Of a stretch of DNA of 64,000 nt, positions 16,397-26,406 are shown piece by piece. A model generated the notes under the pieces. The model did no database searches and was not told the DNA's origin. It saw only the letters and a list, made by a program, of their open reading frames with translations. Source of the stretch: Algimonas ampicilliniresistens. Its GTDB lineage: Bacteria; Pseudomonadota; Alphaproteobacteria; Caulobacterales; Maricaulaceae. The stretch lies in contig NZ_BSNK01000002.1 in NCBI RefSeq assembly GCF_030159955.1, forward strand, positions 186,001 through 250,000, read 5' to 3'. Positions within the stretch are counted from its first letter, which is position 1; each line of letters begins with the position of its first letter. The translations under genes were made by a program, and so were the position numbers.

Positions 16397-16915
16397 ATGC
16401 TCATCCGATCGATAATCGGCCTTGCCGTGATAACCCAAATAGCCGGACACGCTTCAGCCCATGTCGTCTTCAATGTTGACGAAGCGGAACCCGGCACTTT
16501 TCATACGGCCCAGCTTCGCGTCATGCACGGATGCGAGGGGCAGCCAACGGACCACGTCCGGATCGTTATGCCGGACGGTGTGACCCGTGTGACCCCCAGA
16601 GTCGTGCCCGGATGGGACATTTCGGTGGAGATGCGCACGCTTGACGAGCCGATCCTCCTGCACGGCTTCGAGGTCAAACAAGTCGTGGGCGCTCTGATCT
16701 GGTCGGGCGGATCCTTCCCGGACTTCGCTTACGAGCAATTCGAATTTCGCGCCATGCTGCCGGACGATTCCGGCCGTCGCCTCGACTTCGTCGTCAACCA
16801 GGGTTGCGGCGATCTTAGGCTAGACTGGGACGACATCGCTGCGCCTGACGCCGATCCGTGGGCACTCGAAGAACCCGCCCCTTACATCACGCTCACTTCT
16901 AAAAACGGAGACTGA
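16397..16915 (+). CDS. YcnI/DUF1775 family copper-binding protein
   Basis: 172 residues. The start at 16397 follows AGAAGGAGACGAACT. A signal peptide ends SAHVVFNVDEA, leaving an N-terminal His that is a Cu(II) ligand in YcnI proteins. The conserved region GTFHTAQLRVMHGCEGQPTD and the Trp-rich part (WDISVEM, LIWSGGSFPD) match DUF1775. It lies after copD, where YcnI-like domains often sit with CopC/CopD. Two Cys residues could form a disulfide. The protein is periplasmic and probably soluble, since no C-terminal membrane anchor is visible, unlike the Bacillus form. Confidence 0.85.
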   Translation: MLIRSIIGLAVITQIAGHASAHVVFNVDEAEPGTFHTAQLRVMHGCEGQPTDHVRIVMPDGVTRVTPRVVPGWDISVEMRTLDEPILLHGFEVKQVVGALIWSGGSFPDFAYEQFEFRAMLPDDSGRRLDFVVNQGCGDLRLDWDDIAAPDADPWALEEPAPYITLTSKNGD

Positions 16916-16917
16916 CC

Positions 16918-17169
16918 ATGAAGATCGTTCCTCTTGGCTTCACCTTGTGCATCTTTCTCGCCGTGACCTTCACGCTCTGCATGATCTGGGGCCTGCTGAC
17001 GCCCGAGACGCTGCATATGCACACAGCCTGGGAGGGCTGGATGCCGGGCTCTAACTGGTCACTCGGCGGCTATCTCGTCGGGCTGGTCTGGACTGTCGTT
17101 TACGGCTGGTATGCGGCTCTTGTTTTTGCGCCGCTCTATAATTTCTTTCACCGGAAACCACGATCATGA
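16918..17169 (+). CDS. DUF5676 family small membrane protein
   Basis: 83 residues, starting two bases after the previous stop. Two membrane helices (about 8-27 and 51-74) flank a [19 protein letters not shown] segment. The pattern matches DUF5676, a small family recurring next to copper ATPases. The Met, His and Trp in the loop could form a metal site. The stop overlaps the ATPase start by 4 bases (ATGA), pointing to coupling with the copper pump, perhaps as a small subunit. Confidence 0.82.
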   Translation: MKIVPLGFTLCIFLAVTFTLCMIWGLLTPETLHMHTAWEGWMPGSNWSLGGYLVGLVWTVVYGWYAALVFAPLYNFFHRKPRS

Positions 17170-19385
17170 CGGACGCGCACCCGCATGATCATTGCCATCC
17201 TGATTCCGATCGCGAACCGGCCAAACCCGACGCGGCCTATAATCATGTTCCTGTTGGCTATGACGGAACCGTTTTCACCTGTCCGATGCACCCGCAGGTG
17301 CGAAAGATCGCAAATATAGGATGTCCAATTTGCGGGATGGCACTTGAACCTGAAACCGTCTCCCTCGACACACCTGAGGATACGGCCGAACTGGATGACA
17401 TGACCCGCCGCTTCTGGGTGTCAGCCGCCCTGTCGTTGCCACTCTTTGTTTACGCCATGGGCGATCTCATTCCGGGCCGTCCGCTTGACCGCTTTGTATC
17501 ATCGGACTGGTCGCAATGGACCCAGATTGTTCTCGCCGCTCCCGTCGTTCTGTGGGGCGGCTGGCCTTTCTTTGTGCGCGGCTGGAAATCCGTCGTGACC
17601 CGGCGCCTCAACATGTTCACCCTGATCGCACTCGGTGTTGGCGTCGCCTTTCTCTATTCGCTGATCGCAGTTTTGCTGCCAGAACTGTTCCCGGCCGCTT
17701 TCCGCAATGAAGACGGACAGGTTGCCGTCTATTTCGAGGCGTCCGCGGTCATCACTACGCTCGTCCTGTTGGGACAGGTGCTCGAACTTCGAGCGCGGAG
17801 TCAGACTTCTGGGGCGATCCGCGCCCTTCTGGAGCTGGCCCCGCCGACCGCGCACCGTATCAATGCAGACGGCACCGAGACCGAGATCGCGCTCGAAGAA
17901 GTGAAACTTGGCGACCGCTTGCGCGTCAGACCGGGCGAAAAGGTGCCAGTCGATGGTCAGGTGGCCGAAGGACGGTCCAGCGTGGACGAGTCCATGGTCA
18001 CGGGCGAGCCTATGCCGGTCGCCAAGACGGTCGACGCCAATGTTACCGGCGGCACGGTGAATGCGACCGGTAGTCTTGTCATCGAGGCGACGCGGATCGG
18101 CGAGGATACGATACTGTCCCAGATCGTACGCATGGTCGCCGAAGCGCAGCGGTCGCGCGCGCCGATCCAGAAGCTGGTCGATACAGTATCGGCCTATTTT
18201 GTACCGGCCGTGCTGGTTATCGCCGTCGTGACATTCATCGTATGGAGTCTATACGGCCCGGAACCGGCCATGGCATTCGCCACGGTCAACGCGGTCGCCG
18301 TCCTGATCATCGCCTGCCCCTGCGCATTGGGCCTCGCCACGCCCATGTCGATCATGGTCGGCACGGGCAAAGGCGCGCAAAACGGTATTCTGATAAAGAA
18401 TGCCGAAGCGCTGGAAACGATGGAAAAAGTCACGACCGTCGTGGTGGACAAGACCGGCACGCTCACCCAAGGACGCCCCGAGCTGGTCAAGGTCGAACCC
18501 GCTGCACCTTTTGACGAAATGAACCTGCTTGCCCATGTCGCTGCCGTTGAAAAGGCAAGCGAACATCCGCTGGCCGAGTCCATCGTCCGGGGAGCGGCCG
18601 AGCGGGAGATCAAGGCGCTCAACGCGGTCGATTTCCGATCCGTAACGGGCGAAGGGGCCGAGGGTAAAGTCGGGGGTCGGTCCGTCGCCATCGGTAATGA
18701 CAAGATGATGCGCCGGGTCGGCGCTCACGATACGGATCTCGCGACGTCCGCCGAGCAGTTCCGGAAGGACGGCCAGACCGTCATGTTCGTCTCCATCGAT
18801 GGCAAGCCAGCCGGGCTGATCGGCGTCACGGACCCGATCAAGGCCACGACACCAGACGCCATCAATCAGCTGCATCGTAGTGGCTTGAAGGTCGTCATGC
18901 TGACCGGCGACAGCGCGGGCACGGCCCATGCCGTGGCGAACAAGATCGGGATTGATGATATCTACGCCGATGTCTCGCCAGAGGACAAGAACCGGATCGT
19001 CCGCGAGTTGCAGCAAGCCGGAGAGATCGTCGCCATGGCCGGAGACGGGATCAACGATGCCCCCGCCTTGGCACAGGCAGATGTGGGGATCGCCATGGGG
19101 ACCGGAACCGATGTCGCCATGGAAAGCGCGGGCGTGACGCTGATCCGCGGCGACATTCTGGGAATTGCGCAGGCCCGCACTCTGAGCCGGGCCACCATGC
19201 GCAACATTCGTCAGAACCTGTTCTTCGCTTTCATCTACAACTCTCTGGGTGTCCCGGTCGCAGCGGGCGTACTCTATCCGGCCTTCGGACTGCTGCTCAG
19301 CCCGATGATCGCTGCGGCGGCGATGAGCCTGTCATCCGTGTCCGTCATCGCGAACGCCCTGCGTTTGCGTAGTGCGGATCTGTAG
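17166..19385 (+). CDS. copA: Copper-translocating P1B-type ATPase
   Basis: 739 residues. A His-rich N-terminus ([13 protein letters not shown]) leads to a heavy-metal-binding ribbon domain (FTCPMHPQV, then [10 protein letters not shown], about 38-61) instead of the classical HMA domains. The P1B ATPase core is complete: CPC motif Cys384-Pro-Cys386 in [13 protein letters not shown], phosphorylation Asp428 in [19 protein letters not shown], and [20 protein letters not shown]. It exports Cu(I) from the cytosol to the periplasm. The gene overlaps DUF5676 and is followed 10 bases later by the RND pump genes. Note that the name CopA is also used for the multicopper oxidase upstream. Confidence 0.95.
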   Translation: MTDAHPHDHCHPDSDREPAKPDAAYNHVPVGYDGTVFTCPMHPQVRKIANIGCPICGMALEPETVSLDTPEDTAELDDMTRRFWVSAALSLPLFVYAMGDLIPGRPLDRFVSSDWSQWTQIVLAAPVVLWGGWPFFVRGWKSVVTRRLNMFTLIALGVGVAFLYSLIAVLLPELFPAAFRNEDGQVAVYFEASAVITTLVLLGQVLELRARSQTSGAIRALLELAPPTAHRINADGTETEIALEEVKLGDRLRVRPGEKVPVDGQVAEGRSSVDESMVTGEPMPVAKTVDANVTGGTVNATGSLVIEATRIGEDTILSQIVRMVAEAQRSRAPIQKLVDTVSAYFVPAVLVIAVVTFIVWSLYGPEPAMAFATVNAVAVLIIACPCALGLATPMSIMVGTGKGAQNGILIKNAEALETMEKVTTVVVDKTGTLTQGRPELVKVEPAAPFDEMNLLAHVAAVEKASEHPLAESIVRGAAEREIKALNAVDFRSVTGEGAEGKVGGRSVAIGNDKMMRRVGAHDTDLATSAEQFRKDGQTVMFVSIDGKPAGLIGVTDPIKATTPDAINQLHRSGLKVVMLTGDSAGTAHAVANKIGIDDIYADVSPEDKNRIVRELQQAGEIVAMAGDGINDAPALAQADVGIAMGTGTDVAMESAGVTLIRGDILGIAQARTLSRATMRNIRQNLFFAFIYNSLGVPVAAGVLYPAFGLLLSPMIAAAAMSLSSVSVIANALRLRSADL

Positions 19386-19395
19386 GACCACGCCG

Positions 19396-20664
19396 ATGTT
19401 CATCCGAATGATTGCACGTCCCCCTCACGCCCTTCGTTCCCTTGGGGCGCTTCTGATAGGCTTGATGCCCCTGTCCGCGATGGCTCAAGACCCTGTCTAT
19501 AGTTTGACCGAACTCGAAGAGATGCTGCGTCTGCATCCTAGCCTGGAAGCCTATGGTCTGCGGGCGGATGCCCAACGGGAACGGGCCGAGGCCGAGACCG
19601 CCCTGCCCGACCCGGAAGTGACGATGGGTCTGAACAATTTCCCGGTCTTCGATCCCTCCTTCACCGAGTATCTGCCGACCAACAAATCGATCGGCGTGCG
19701 TCAGCGCTTTCCAAACCTCTCAGGCCGTGAGGCCGCGCGCGATGAAATCCTGGCCAATGCCGGACAGTTGGAGGCGGCTCGCGCGGCCCGCCTCGCCGAA
19801 CTTCGGGCGGAGATGTTCGGCCAGATGCTCATCCTCGACAAGGTCGCCGACCAGATCATTCTCCTCGACGCCCGAAACGCCAAATATGATGAACTGGACG
19901 AGGTCTATCTGGCCGAAGTCGATGCGGGCAGTCCGTCCCTGTTCAGGCTCGCGGAAATCGAAGGAGAACGAGCCGATCTAGAGCGGACCCGTGTCGGGCT
20001 GGTGTCAGAACGTAGCAGCGCGGAGGCGCGTCTTCGCGACCTTCTGGGCACTGTCCCGGATGGCATAGACATTACGCCGGAGCTTGTCGTGTGGAGCGGT
20101 CAGGCCAATGCGTTTCATACCGTGCGGATCGCGCAGGAAAGCGTCGAGGTCGCCGATGCGCGCATCGACCGCGCGGAGGCCGCGTTCAAGCCAGATTGGG
20201 GCGCACAGGCCACTTATCAGCAACGCGAAAACGGGACGAACTTCGATGGTGATGATTGGGTCAGCTTCGGAGTCACGCTCAGCGTTCCGCTCTGGTCGGG
20301 CCGAAAGCAGGAACCGAGGCTGCGCGCGGCAAAAACCGATCGCTCGGCGGCTCTTACAGATGTCCATGCCGCTGCCCGGTCCGCTTTGTCGCAATATGAG
20401 GCGCTGGATGCGCAGCGCAAGGCCGCACAAGAATCGATCCTTGTCCTCGGAGACAGAAAACGCGCCATTGCACAGGTCATGGAAGACCGCTTGGTCGTCT
20501 ATGAATCGGGCGCTGGAGGCTATGCCCCCATCATTGATGGCGAGATCGCTCTTCTCACTCTGGACTATCAGGTCCGAGCCGAACAGGCGCGGGCCGACAT
20601 CGCGACCGTTCGCATGAACGGGCTACTCGTCATCCCCCTTGATCAAACTGGAGCCCAGCCATGA
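19396..20664 (+). CDS. cusC: CusC-like TolC-family outer-membrane channel
   Basis: 422 residues. The ATG at 19396 is preferred over one at 19372 that lies inside the ATPase gene. A signal peptide ends AMAQDPVYS. Two repeated halves of long amphipathic helices with LEAYGLRADAQRERAEAETALPDPEV and later a SVEVADARIDRAEAAFKPDWG segment fit the TolC fold. It should form the outer-membrane duct of the copper/silver tripartite pump with the two next genes. Its stop overlaps the adaptor start by 4 bases. Confidence 0.9.
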   Translation: MFIRMIARPPHALRSLGALLIGLMPLSAMAQDPVYSLTELEEMLRLHPSLEAYGLRADAQRERAEAETALPDPEVTMGLNNFPVFDPSFTEYLPTNKSIGVRQRFPNLSGREAARDEILANAGQLEAARAARLAELRAEMFGQMLILDKVADQIILLDARNAKYDELDEVYLAEVDAGSPSLFRLAEIEGERADLERTRVGLVSERSSAEARLRDLLGTVPDGIDITPELVVWSGQANAFHTVRIAQESVEVADARIDRAEAAFKPDWGAQATYQQRENGTNFDGDDWVSFGVTLSVPLWSGRKQEPRLRAAKTDRSAALTDVHAAARSALSQYEALDAQRKAAQESILVLGDRKRAIAQVMEDRLVVYESGAGGYAPIIDGEIALLTLDYQVRAEQARADIATVRMNGLLVIPLDQTGAQP

Positions 20665-22385
20665 GCCCGCGACAATTCCTGCCTTGGCTCGCCTTGGGCC
20701 TGGTCGCCTGTGGTAATCCCGGCGTTGGTGACAGACCCACTACTGTCGAGACCGTATCCGCTAACGCGAGCTCCGAAGAGCCTCGCCTTTACACCTGCCC
20801 CATGCATCCGCACTATATCAGCGAAGACCCAGACGGCACCTGTCCGATCTGCGGCATGGACCTGGTTCCGGCGGAAACCCAATTGGCATCGCTGGGCGAT
20901 GGCAGCGTTGCCGTCTCACCCGAAATGATCCAGTCGCTGGGCATCCGCACGGCGCCCGCGACCCAGACCGATTTTTCCCGAACCCTGCGAGCCTATGGAA
21001 CCGTCGAAGCCGACGAAAGCCTGCAGACGTCAGAAGCGTCACGCTTGGAAGGCTGGATTTCCGATCTGCGCGTACGCGCCGTCGGCGATCCGGTCCGAAA
21101 AGGCCAGTTCCTCTACCGCATCTACAGCCCCGAACTTGTCGGTGCGCAGAAGGATCTGCTCAACTCCCTGCGCATCGGCAATCCGCGCCGAATTGAGGCC
21201 GTGCGCCAGCGTCTCCGCTCTCTGGGCATGCAACCCGGCACGATCGACCGGGTCGTGGAGTCCGGCGAGACGATTGAACGTGTGCCGATCTACGCCGAAA
21301 GCGCGGGCATCGTGTCAGGGATCATGGTCTCCAACGGGGCCTATGTGAAACCTGGAGCGCCCATTCTGGACCTGCAGGATTTCGGTTCCGTTTGGGTGAT
21401 CGCCCGTCTGCCGGAAGGCGATCTGCCACTTGTCCGGCCCGGCCTTCCGGTCCGATTGAGCTTCCCCAGCGCCCCGGACGCCAACGGAGAAGGCGAAGTT
21501 AACTATATCTATCCGACGATCGACCCGGTCACGCGCACGGCGCAGCTCCGCGTCAGTCTGACGAACAGCACCGGTTCTTTGCGACCCGGTGCTTATGCCG
21601 ATATCGACTTCGAGGTGGAACGAGACATCAAGCTGTCTGTTCCCGCTCCATCCATTCTTCGTGATGGGAACGTATCCTACGTGGTTGTCAGCCTCGGCGA
21701 GGGCCGGTTTGCGGCTCGCCCTGTTATGACGGGTGAAACGAACGCTGGCCGGACGGCGATCCTCTCCGGGCTGCAGGACGGGGATAGCGTCGTTATCAAC
21801 GGACAGTTCCTGCTCGGCAGCGAAGCCAACCTCCGCGAAGGGTTCGCCCGGCTCGGACCCGCCCTTGGTCCGGATACACCCCTGTCCGATTTACCCATCG
21901 ACGCGGACACGCTGGCTCAGATTGATCATTTTGTGGACCAGGCGCTCTATTTTCACGAGGCCTTGACCGACGGGTACAGGATTGATCCCTATTTCGTGGA
22001 TCCAGCTCTATCGGTCGTCGAGCCTCTTCGCGCCAGGTTCGGGTCGACGGGCCTCGGCACGGTTTTGACGGACGTAGACGCCGCCCTGCGAGCTGCGAAA
22101 GCCGCCCCGGACGCTAACGCGCTTCGCGTGGCGCTGGCCGCCCTGATGGAAGGATTGAAGCCTTGGCTCCTAGACGGCGCGTCGGCGAGCTACGATAATC
22201 GCGGGCTGGTCCTGTTTTCCGATGACGCAACAGGGCAACTCTGGCTTCAGCAGTCGGCTACGCCCGCCAATCCCTACGGCGGTGGGGCTGTCACGATCAT
22301 TCCCTGGCCGGAGCCAATGTCGATGGCGCCTGAGCCAGCCTCTCGGCGCGAACCAGCCGATCCGCATTCGGGGCATCGCCACTAA
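20661..22385 (+). CDS. cusB: CusB-like RND periplasmic adaptor
   Basis: 574 residues. The signal ends WLALGLVACGNPG, so it is probably a lipoprotein. A heavy-metal-binding ribbon (YTCPMHPHYISEDPDGTC, then CPICGMDLVP) lies at about 44-73, like the one in the ATPase. The adaptor body follows, with barrel-sandwich and beta-barrel segments (about 95-380). A C-terminal extension (about 410-555), ending with SATPANPYGGGA, resembles the DUF3347 copper-binding domain, making it longer than a typical CusB. It links the RND pump to the channel and hands Cu(I) to the pump. It overlaps cusA by one base. Confidence 0.92.
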   Translation: MSPRQFLPWLALGLVACGNPGVGDRPTTVETVSANASSEEPRLYTCPMHPHYISEDPDGTCPICGMDLVPAETQLASLGDGSVAVSPEMIQSLGIRTAPATQTDFSRTLRAYGTVEADESLQTSEASRLEGWISDLRVRAVGDPVRKGQFLYRIYSPELVGAQKDLLNSLRIGNPRRIEAVRQRLRSLGMQPGTIDRVVESGETIERVPIYAESAGIVSGIMVSNGAYVKPGAPILDLQDFGSVWVIARLPEGDLPLVRPGLPVRLSFPSAPDANGEGEVNYIYPTIDPVTRTAQLRVSLTNSTGSLRPGAYADIDFEVERDIKLSVPAPSILRDGNVSYVVVSLGEGRFAARPVMTGETNAGRTAILSGLQDGDSVVINGQFLLGSEANLREGFARLGPALGPDTPLSDLPIDADTLAQIDHFVDQALYFHEALTDGYRIDPYFVDPALSVVEPLRARFGSTGLGTVLTDVDAALRAAKAAPDANALRVALAALMEGLKPWLLDGASASYDNRGLVLFSDDATGQLWLQQSATPANPYGGGAVTIIPWPEPMSMAPEPASRREPADPHSGHRH

Positions 22386-25300
22386 TGTCCGACGTCCAAA
22401 ACCTTGCCGGACATGATCCGTCAAAAAGCGCCGTTGCGCGCCTGATCGGCTGGTCGGTCGCAAACCCGCTGATTGTTCTGGTTCTCAGCCTCGCCCTCGG
22501 CGTCGCGGGCTGGATGGCCGCGCTCGATACACCGCTAGACGCCGTGCCGGACCTGACCGACACGCAGGTCATCATCCGGACGGACTTTCCCGGCCAAAGC
22601 CCGCAAGTGGTCGAAGACCTCGTCACCTATCCCCTCTCCTCCGCCTTGCTTGGACTGCCGGGAACCGAGGATGTCCGCGCCAGTTCCATGTTCGGAACAA
22701 GCTTCGTCACCATTGTCTTTCAGGATGATGTCGATCTCTATTGGGCGCGCTCACGCGTGCTGGAAGCCCTGTCACGTCTCGGCGGCAGTCTTCCCGAAGG
22801 GGCTGTGCCGGAAATCGGGCCCGACGCGACCGGTGTGGGCTGGGTCTATCAATATGCCCTCGTGGACCGAACCGGAACGACGGATCTTGCCGATCTCCGG
22901 GCGTTGCAGGACTTCTTCGTCAGCTTGGAACTTTCCAGCGTCGAAGGCGTGGCCGAGGTGGCCAGCGTCGGCGGGTTCCAGCGCGAATATCAGGTTCTGG
23001 TGGATCCGAACCGATTGCGGGCGTTGGGCGTGAGCCTCGACAAAGTCGCCGACACGATCCGAATGGCGTCCCTGGAAGTGGGCGGACGCGTCATCGAAAG
23101 CGGGGAGACCGAATATGTCTTGAAGACGGATGGTTATGTAACGAATGTAGATCAACTGGCCGATACCGTTGTCTTTGCCGGCGGCGGCGCACCGGTCCGT
23201 TTGCGCGATCTTGGCCGTGTCATCGAAGGTCCGGCGCTTCGACGCGGGGTTGTCGAGCTGAACGGCGAAGGCGAAACCGTCGCGGGTATCGTCGTCATGC
23301 GCGACGGCGAGAACGCGCTGGAGGTCATCGAGCGGATAAAGGACCGTCTTGAAGAAGTCAGCCGCGGACTGCCGGACGGCGTCGAGATCGTGACCGTCTA
23401 TGACCGCGCTCCTCTGATCGAAGGCTCTGTCGATTATCTGCGCCACAAGCTCATCGAGGAAGCGATCGCCGTGGCCCTCGTCATCCTCCTCTTCCTGCTT
23501 CACATCCGCGCCTCGCTTGTCGCGTTGATCACTTTGCCCCTCGGCGTCTTGGGGGCGTTCGTCATCATGAACGCACAAGGCGTCACCGCGAACATCATGT
23601 CGCTGGGCGGGATCGCCATTGCCATCGGGGCCATGGTGGATGCCTCCATTGTCTTGGTCGAGAACGCTGCCCGAAAACTGTCAGAACATCCCGGCAAACC
23701 GAAAGGGGCGCAGCGTCGAGAGGTTCTGCTGGCGGCCGCGCAGGAAGTAGGCCCCGGAATCTTCTTTTCGCTGCTGATCATCACAGTCAGCTTCCTGCCC
23801 GTCTTCGCCCTGACCGGGGAGAGCTACCGCCTCTTCAGTCCCCTCGCCTTCACCAAGACCTATGCCATGGCCTTCGCAGCCGCCCTGTCTGTGACTCTGG
23901 TCCCGGTTCTCATGCTACTGCTCATGCGCGGGCGCTTCATCCAAGAACGCAAGCACCCGTTGATGCGCGTGCTGATCTGGCTCTACACGCCTGCCTTGCG
24001 CGGCGCTCTGAGATTGAGGTGGTTCGTCGTCCTGATTGCCCTGTTGACAACGGCCAGTCTGGTCATCCCGCTGCGCAAGCTCGGCACGGAATTCATGCCG
24101 GCGCTCTATGAAGGCGAACTCCTCTATATGCCGACAACCCTGCCCGGCGTGTCCGAAACTAAAATGCGGGAATTGCTGGGACAGACCAACCGCATGATCG
24201 CCACGGTCCCGGAGGTGGAGCGCGTGTTCGGCAAGGCAGGCCGCGCCGATACGGCGACCGACCCGGCCCCGCTGTCCATGATCGAGACTTGGATCCAGCT
24301 CAAGCCGAAGAACGAATGGCGGCCCGGCATAGATGCCGAGGGCATCATCGCCGAACTGGACAGCCGCCTGCAGATCCCGGGCTTGGTCAATAGCTGGGGC
24401 TATCCCATCAAGATCCGCATGGATATGGTCAGCACGGGTGTCCGGACCCCGATCGGAGTCAAGATCACAGGGGATGAGCTGTCCACGCTCGAAAGGCTTT
24501 CCCGCGAGGCTGAGACAATTATCGCCGACATTCCAGGAACACGCTCGGCCTTTGCAGACCGTGTGCTGGGCGGAAAGTATCTCGAAATCATCCCCAACCG
24601 GGAAGCCTTGGCCCGCCGGGGCATTTCCATGGCGGCCTTCCAGTCGGTCGTACGCACAGCTCTGGGGGGGCAGGTCCTGAGCCAAAGCGTTCAGGGACGG
24701 GAACGCTACGACATTCTGCTCCGCTACGCGCCGGAATACCGAAACAGCCCCGATGCTATAGGCATGGCGCTTGTTCCCGCGCCAAGTGGTGCTGTTGTAA
24801 CACTCTCTGATGTGGCCACCATTCGTTTCGCCGAAGGCCCGCCGATGATCCGGTCGGAGAATGCGCGACTGACAGGATGGGTCTTCGTGGACTTCGAAAA
24901 CCGCGATCTGGGCGGATATGTCCAAGACCTGAGACAAACTCTGGCACGCGATCTTGCGCTTCCACCCGGATATGCCGTGGCGATTTCCGGTCAGTTTGAA
25001 CAGTTGGAGGAAGCTAGGGACCGGCTGAGCCTGGCGATACCCGCTGCCATCGCCCTCGTCTTCCTATTGCTGATGCTCCATTTCGGACGGCTCGACCGGA
25101 CCCTCATTGTCATGCTGTCCGTACCCTTCGGATTGATCGGCGGTCTGTGGGCGGTCTGGCTCGCAGGATACAACCTGTCCGTCGCCGTGGCTGTTGGTTT
25201 TATCGCGCTCGGCGGTATTGCCGTGGAGACGGCCGTCATCATGCTGCTCTACATCGACAGCGAGGTCCGCACGCGGATGCCCGAAGACCGGGATGCCTTA

Positions 25301-25558
25301 CGCGAAGCCGTTATCATTGGCGCGGTTCAGCGCCTTCGCCCAAAACTGATGACCGTCATTACCATCTTCGCCGGCCTCGCGCCGGTCTTCCTGACGGACG
25401 GGCTCGGCGCAGACGTCATGCGCCGCATCGCCCTGCCCATGGTCGGTGGCATGGCCTCCACCCTGATACTTGTTCTTTTTGTCGTACCGGCCGTCTACCT
25501 GATCTGGGTCGGCCGAACACTTCCCCAACGTCACAGCATCAAAGGAGACACTTCGTGA
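22385..25558 (+). CDS. cusA: CusA/CzcA-family heavy-metal RND efflux pump
   Basis: 1057 residues, the usual length. Twelve membrane helices are recognisable in two halves, with large periplasmic loops. Motif VDASIVLVENAARKL near the fourth helix is a hallmark of the HME-RND subfamily, as is GDELSTLERL of the porter domain. The cluster with CusF, CusB and CusC suggests Cu(I)/Ag(I) specificity, although Co/Zn/Cd cannot be excluded from sequence alone. It pumps metal from the periplasm out of the cell using proton motive force. The stop overlaps the GTG start of the following CusF-like gene. Confidence 0.93.
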   Translation: MSDVQNLAGHDPSKSAVARLIGWSVANPLIVLVLSLALGVAGWMAALDTPLDAVPDLTDTQVIIRTDFPGQSPQVVEDLVTYPLSSALLGLPGTEDVRASSMFGTSFVTIVFQDDVDLYWARSRVLEALSRLGGSLPEGAVPEIGPDATGVGWVYQYALVDRTGTTDLADLRALQDFFVSLELSSVEGVAEVASVGGFQREYQVLVDPNRLRALGVSLDKVADTIRMASLEVGGRVIESGETEYVLKTDGYVTNVDQLADTVVFAGGGAPVRLRDLGRVIEGPALRRGVVELNGEGETVAGIVVMRDGENALEVIERIKDRLEEVSRGLPDGVEIVTVYDRAPLIEGSVDYLRHKLIEEAIAVALVILLFLLHIRASLVALITLPLGVLGAFVIMNAQGVTANIMSLGGIAIAIGAMVDASIVLVENAARKLSEHPGKPKGAQRREVLLAAAQEVGPGIFFSLLIITVSFLPVFALTGESYRLFSPLAFTKTYAMAFAAALSVTLVPVLMLLLMRGRFIQERKHPLMRVLIWLYTPALRGALRLRWFVVLIALLTTASLVIPLRKLGTEFMPALYEGELLYMPTTLPGVSETKMRELLGQTNRMIATVPEVERVFGKAGRADTATDPAPLSMIETWIQLKPKNEWRPGIDAEGIIAELDSRLQIPGLVNSWGYPIKIRMDMVSTGVRTPIGVKITGDELSTLERLSREAETIIADIPGTRSAFADRVLGGKYLEIIPNREALARRGISMAAFQSVVRTALGGQVLSQSVQGRERYDILLRYAPEYRNSPDAIGMALVPAPSGAVVTLSDVATIRFAEGPPMIRSENARLTGWVFVDFENRDLGGYVQDLRQTLARDLALPPGYAVAISGQFEQLEEARDRLSLAIPAAIALVFLLLMLHFGRLDRTLIVMLSVPFGLIGGLWAVWLAGYNLSVAVAVGFIALGGIAVETAVIMLLYIDSEVRTRMPEDRDALREAVIIGAVQRLRPKLMTVITIFAGLAPVFLTDGLGADVMRRIALPMVGGMASTLILVLFVVPAVYLIWVGRTLPQRHSIKGDTS

Positions 25559-25989
25559 CTTACAAACTACTGACCCTCCCAGGGGCTCTGCTATTGGTAT
25601 CCTGTGGAGCAAGCGATGCTCCGTCGACCCTACAAGAGCCAAGCTCTGAAACGCATGTGCAGATGGATCATGAGGGCATAGTGGGTGCAATGCCTGTCGA
25701 GACACCGTCGAACCCAGAAGAGCCTGTTGGCGACTCGGGCACGACGACAGGTATTATTCGGTCGATCAGCGAGAACGGCGATTTCCTAACGATAGACCAT
25801 GCTGAGATTGAAGGTGTCGGCATGGGTGCAATGACGATGGGCTTTGAAGCCTTATCGAATGTGGACTTATCAGGTTTCGGTGTTGAGGATCGCGTCGCTT
25901 TTTCTATCAAGCGAGGGCGGGACGGCTCTTACCGCATCACCGCAATCTGCGAGACTTCAGGAACCGACGAAAGCTGTCTCGTTCAGTAA
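25555..25989 (+). CDS. cusF: CusF-like copper-binding lipoprotein
   Basis: 144 residues from the GTG at 25555, which overlaps the cusA stop (GTGA) and follows AAAGGAG. The signal TYKLLTLPGALLLVSC ends in a lipobox Cys. The CusF domain is at the C-terminus (about 60-140): GIIRSISENGDFLTIDHAEI, then GMGAMTMGFEAL, with the His and Met ligands of the Cu(I) site conserved. It is unlike the other CusF of the island, lacking Met/His-rich tails. It probably delivers Cu(I) to CusB. It ends the operon and is followed by a hairpin. Confidence 0.85.
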   Translation: MTYKLLTLPGALLLVSCGASDAPSTLQEPSSETHVQMDHEGIVGAMPVETPSNPEEPVGDSGTTTGIIRSISENGDFLTIDHAEIEGVGMGAMTMGFEALSNVDLSGFGVEDRVAFSIKRGRDGSYRITAICETSGTDESCLVQ

Positions 25990-25993
25990 GATC

Positions 25994-26031
25994 AAGCCTG
26001 TCTGTGAAACGAATGCTTGCTGGACAGGCTT
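25994..26031 (+). terminator. Probable terminator of the copper island
   Basis: AAGCCTGTC (25994-26002) and GACAGGCTT (26023-26031) are perfect 9-base arms with a 20-base loop, followed by AGTTTTATC. It begins 5 bases after the stop codon. The long loop is unusual, but the position and T tract fit a factor-independent terminator. The rest of 25990-26406 holds no supported gene; its longest frame (26049-26297) has no recognisable domain. A second short inverted repeat, GATGCC/GGCATC (26314-26332), lacks a T tract. Confidence 0.55.
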
Positions 26032-26406
26032 AGTTTTATCCAATCACTTTGAATGGAATTGAATTTGGACAGTTGGGACTCTGGGCGGGTTTCGAGACAG
26101 TTCACCAAACAATAATTCGATGTCCCAAACCGCTGCTGCGCCACAGGACCACTGTGCCACTTCAAGAGCTTATCGCGTGCTACAAAACCTGTTTGACCAA
26201 CATCTATTGTATTGATAAATATGGGATTATGAAGAAGGCATCGTGCCTCTTCTGGCACCAATTCGCAGTCAAAAACCCAATGATGGATGTGTTTTGAGGG
26301 GTGTTTGCTCAACGATGCCCGAAAACGGCATCCACCTTCACACTCTTAGCGTCTGCTGGCTCTGCCATTATGTCTCTTACAACCCATGCGGATGGGCCTG
26401 ATAACT

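Noticed and set aside
26049-26297. An 82-residue forward reading frame in the gap after the copper island
   Set aside because: No Shine-Dalgarno, no recognisable domain, and it overlaps nothing that supports coding; codon composition is unlike the neighbours.
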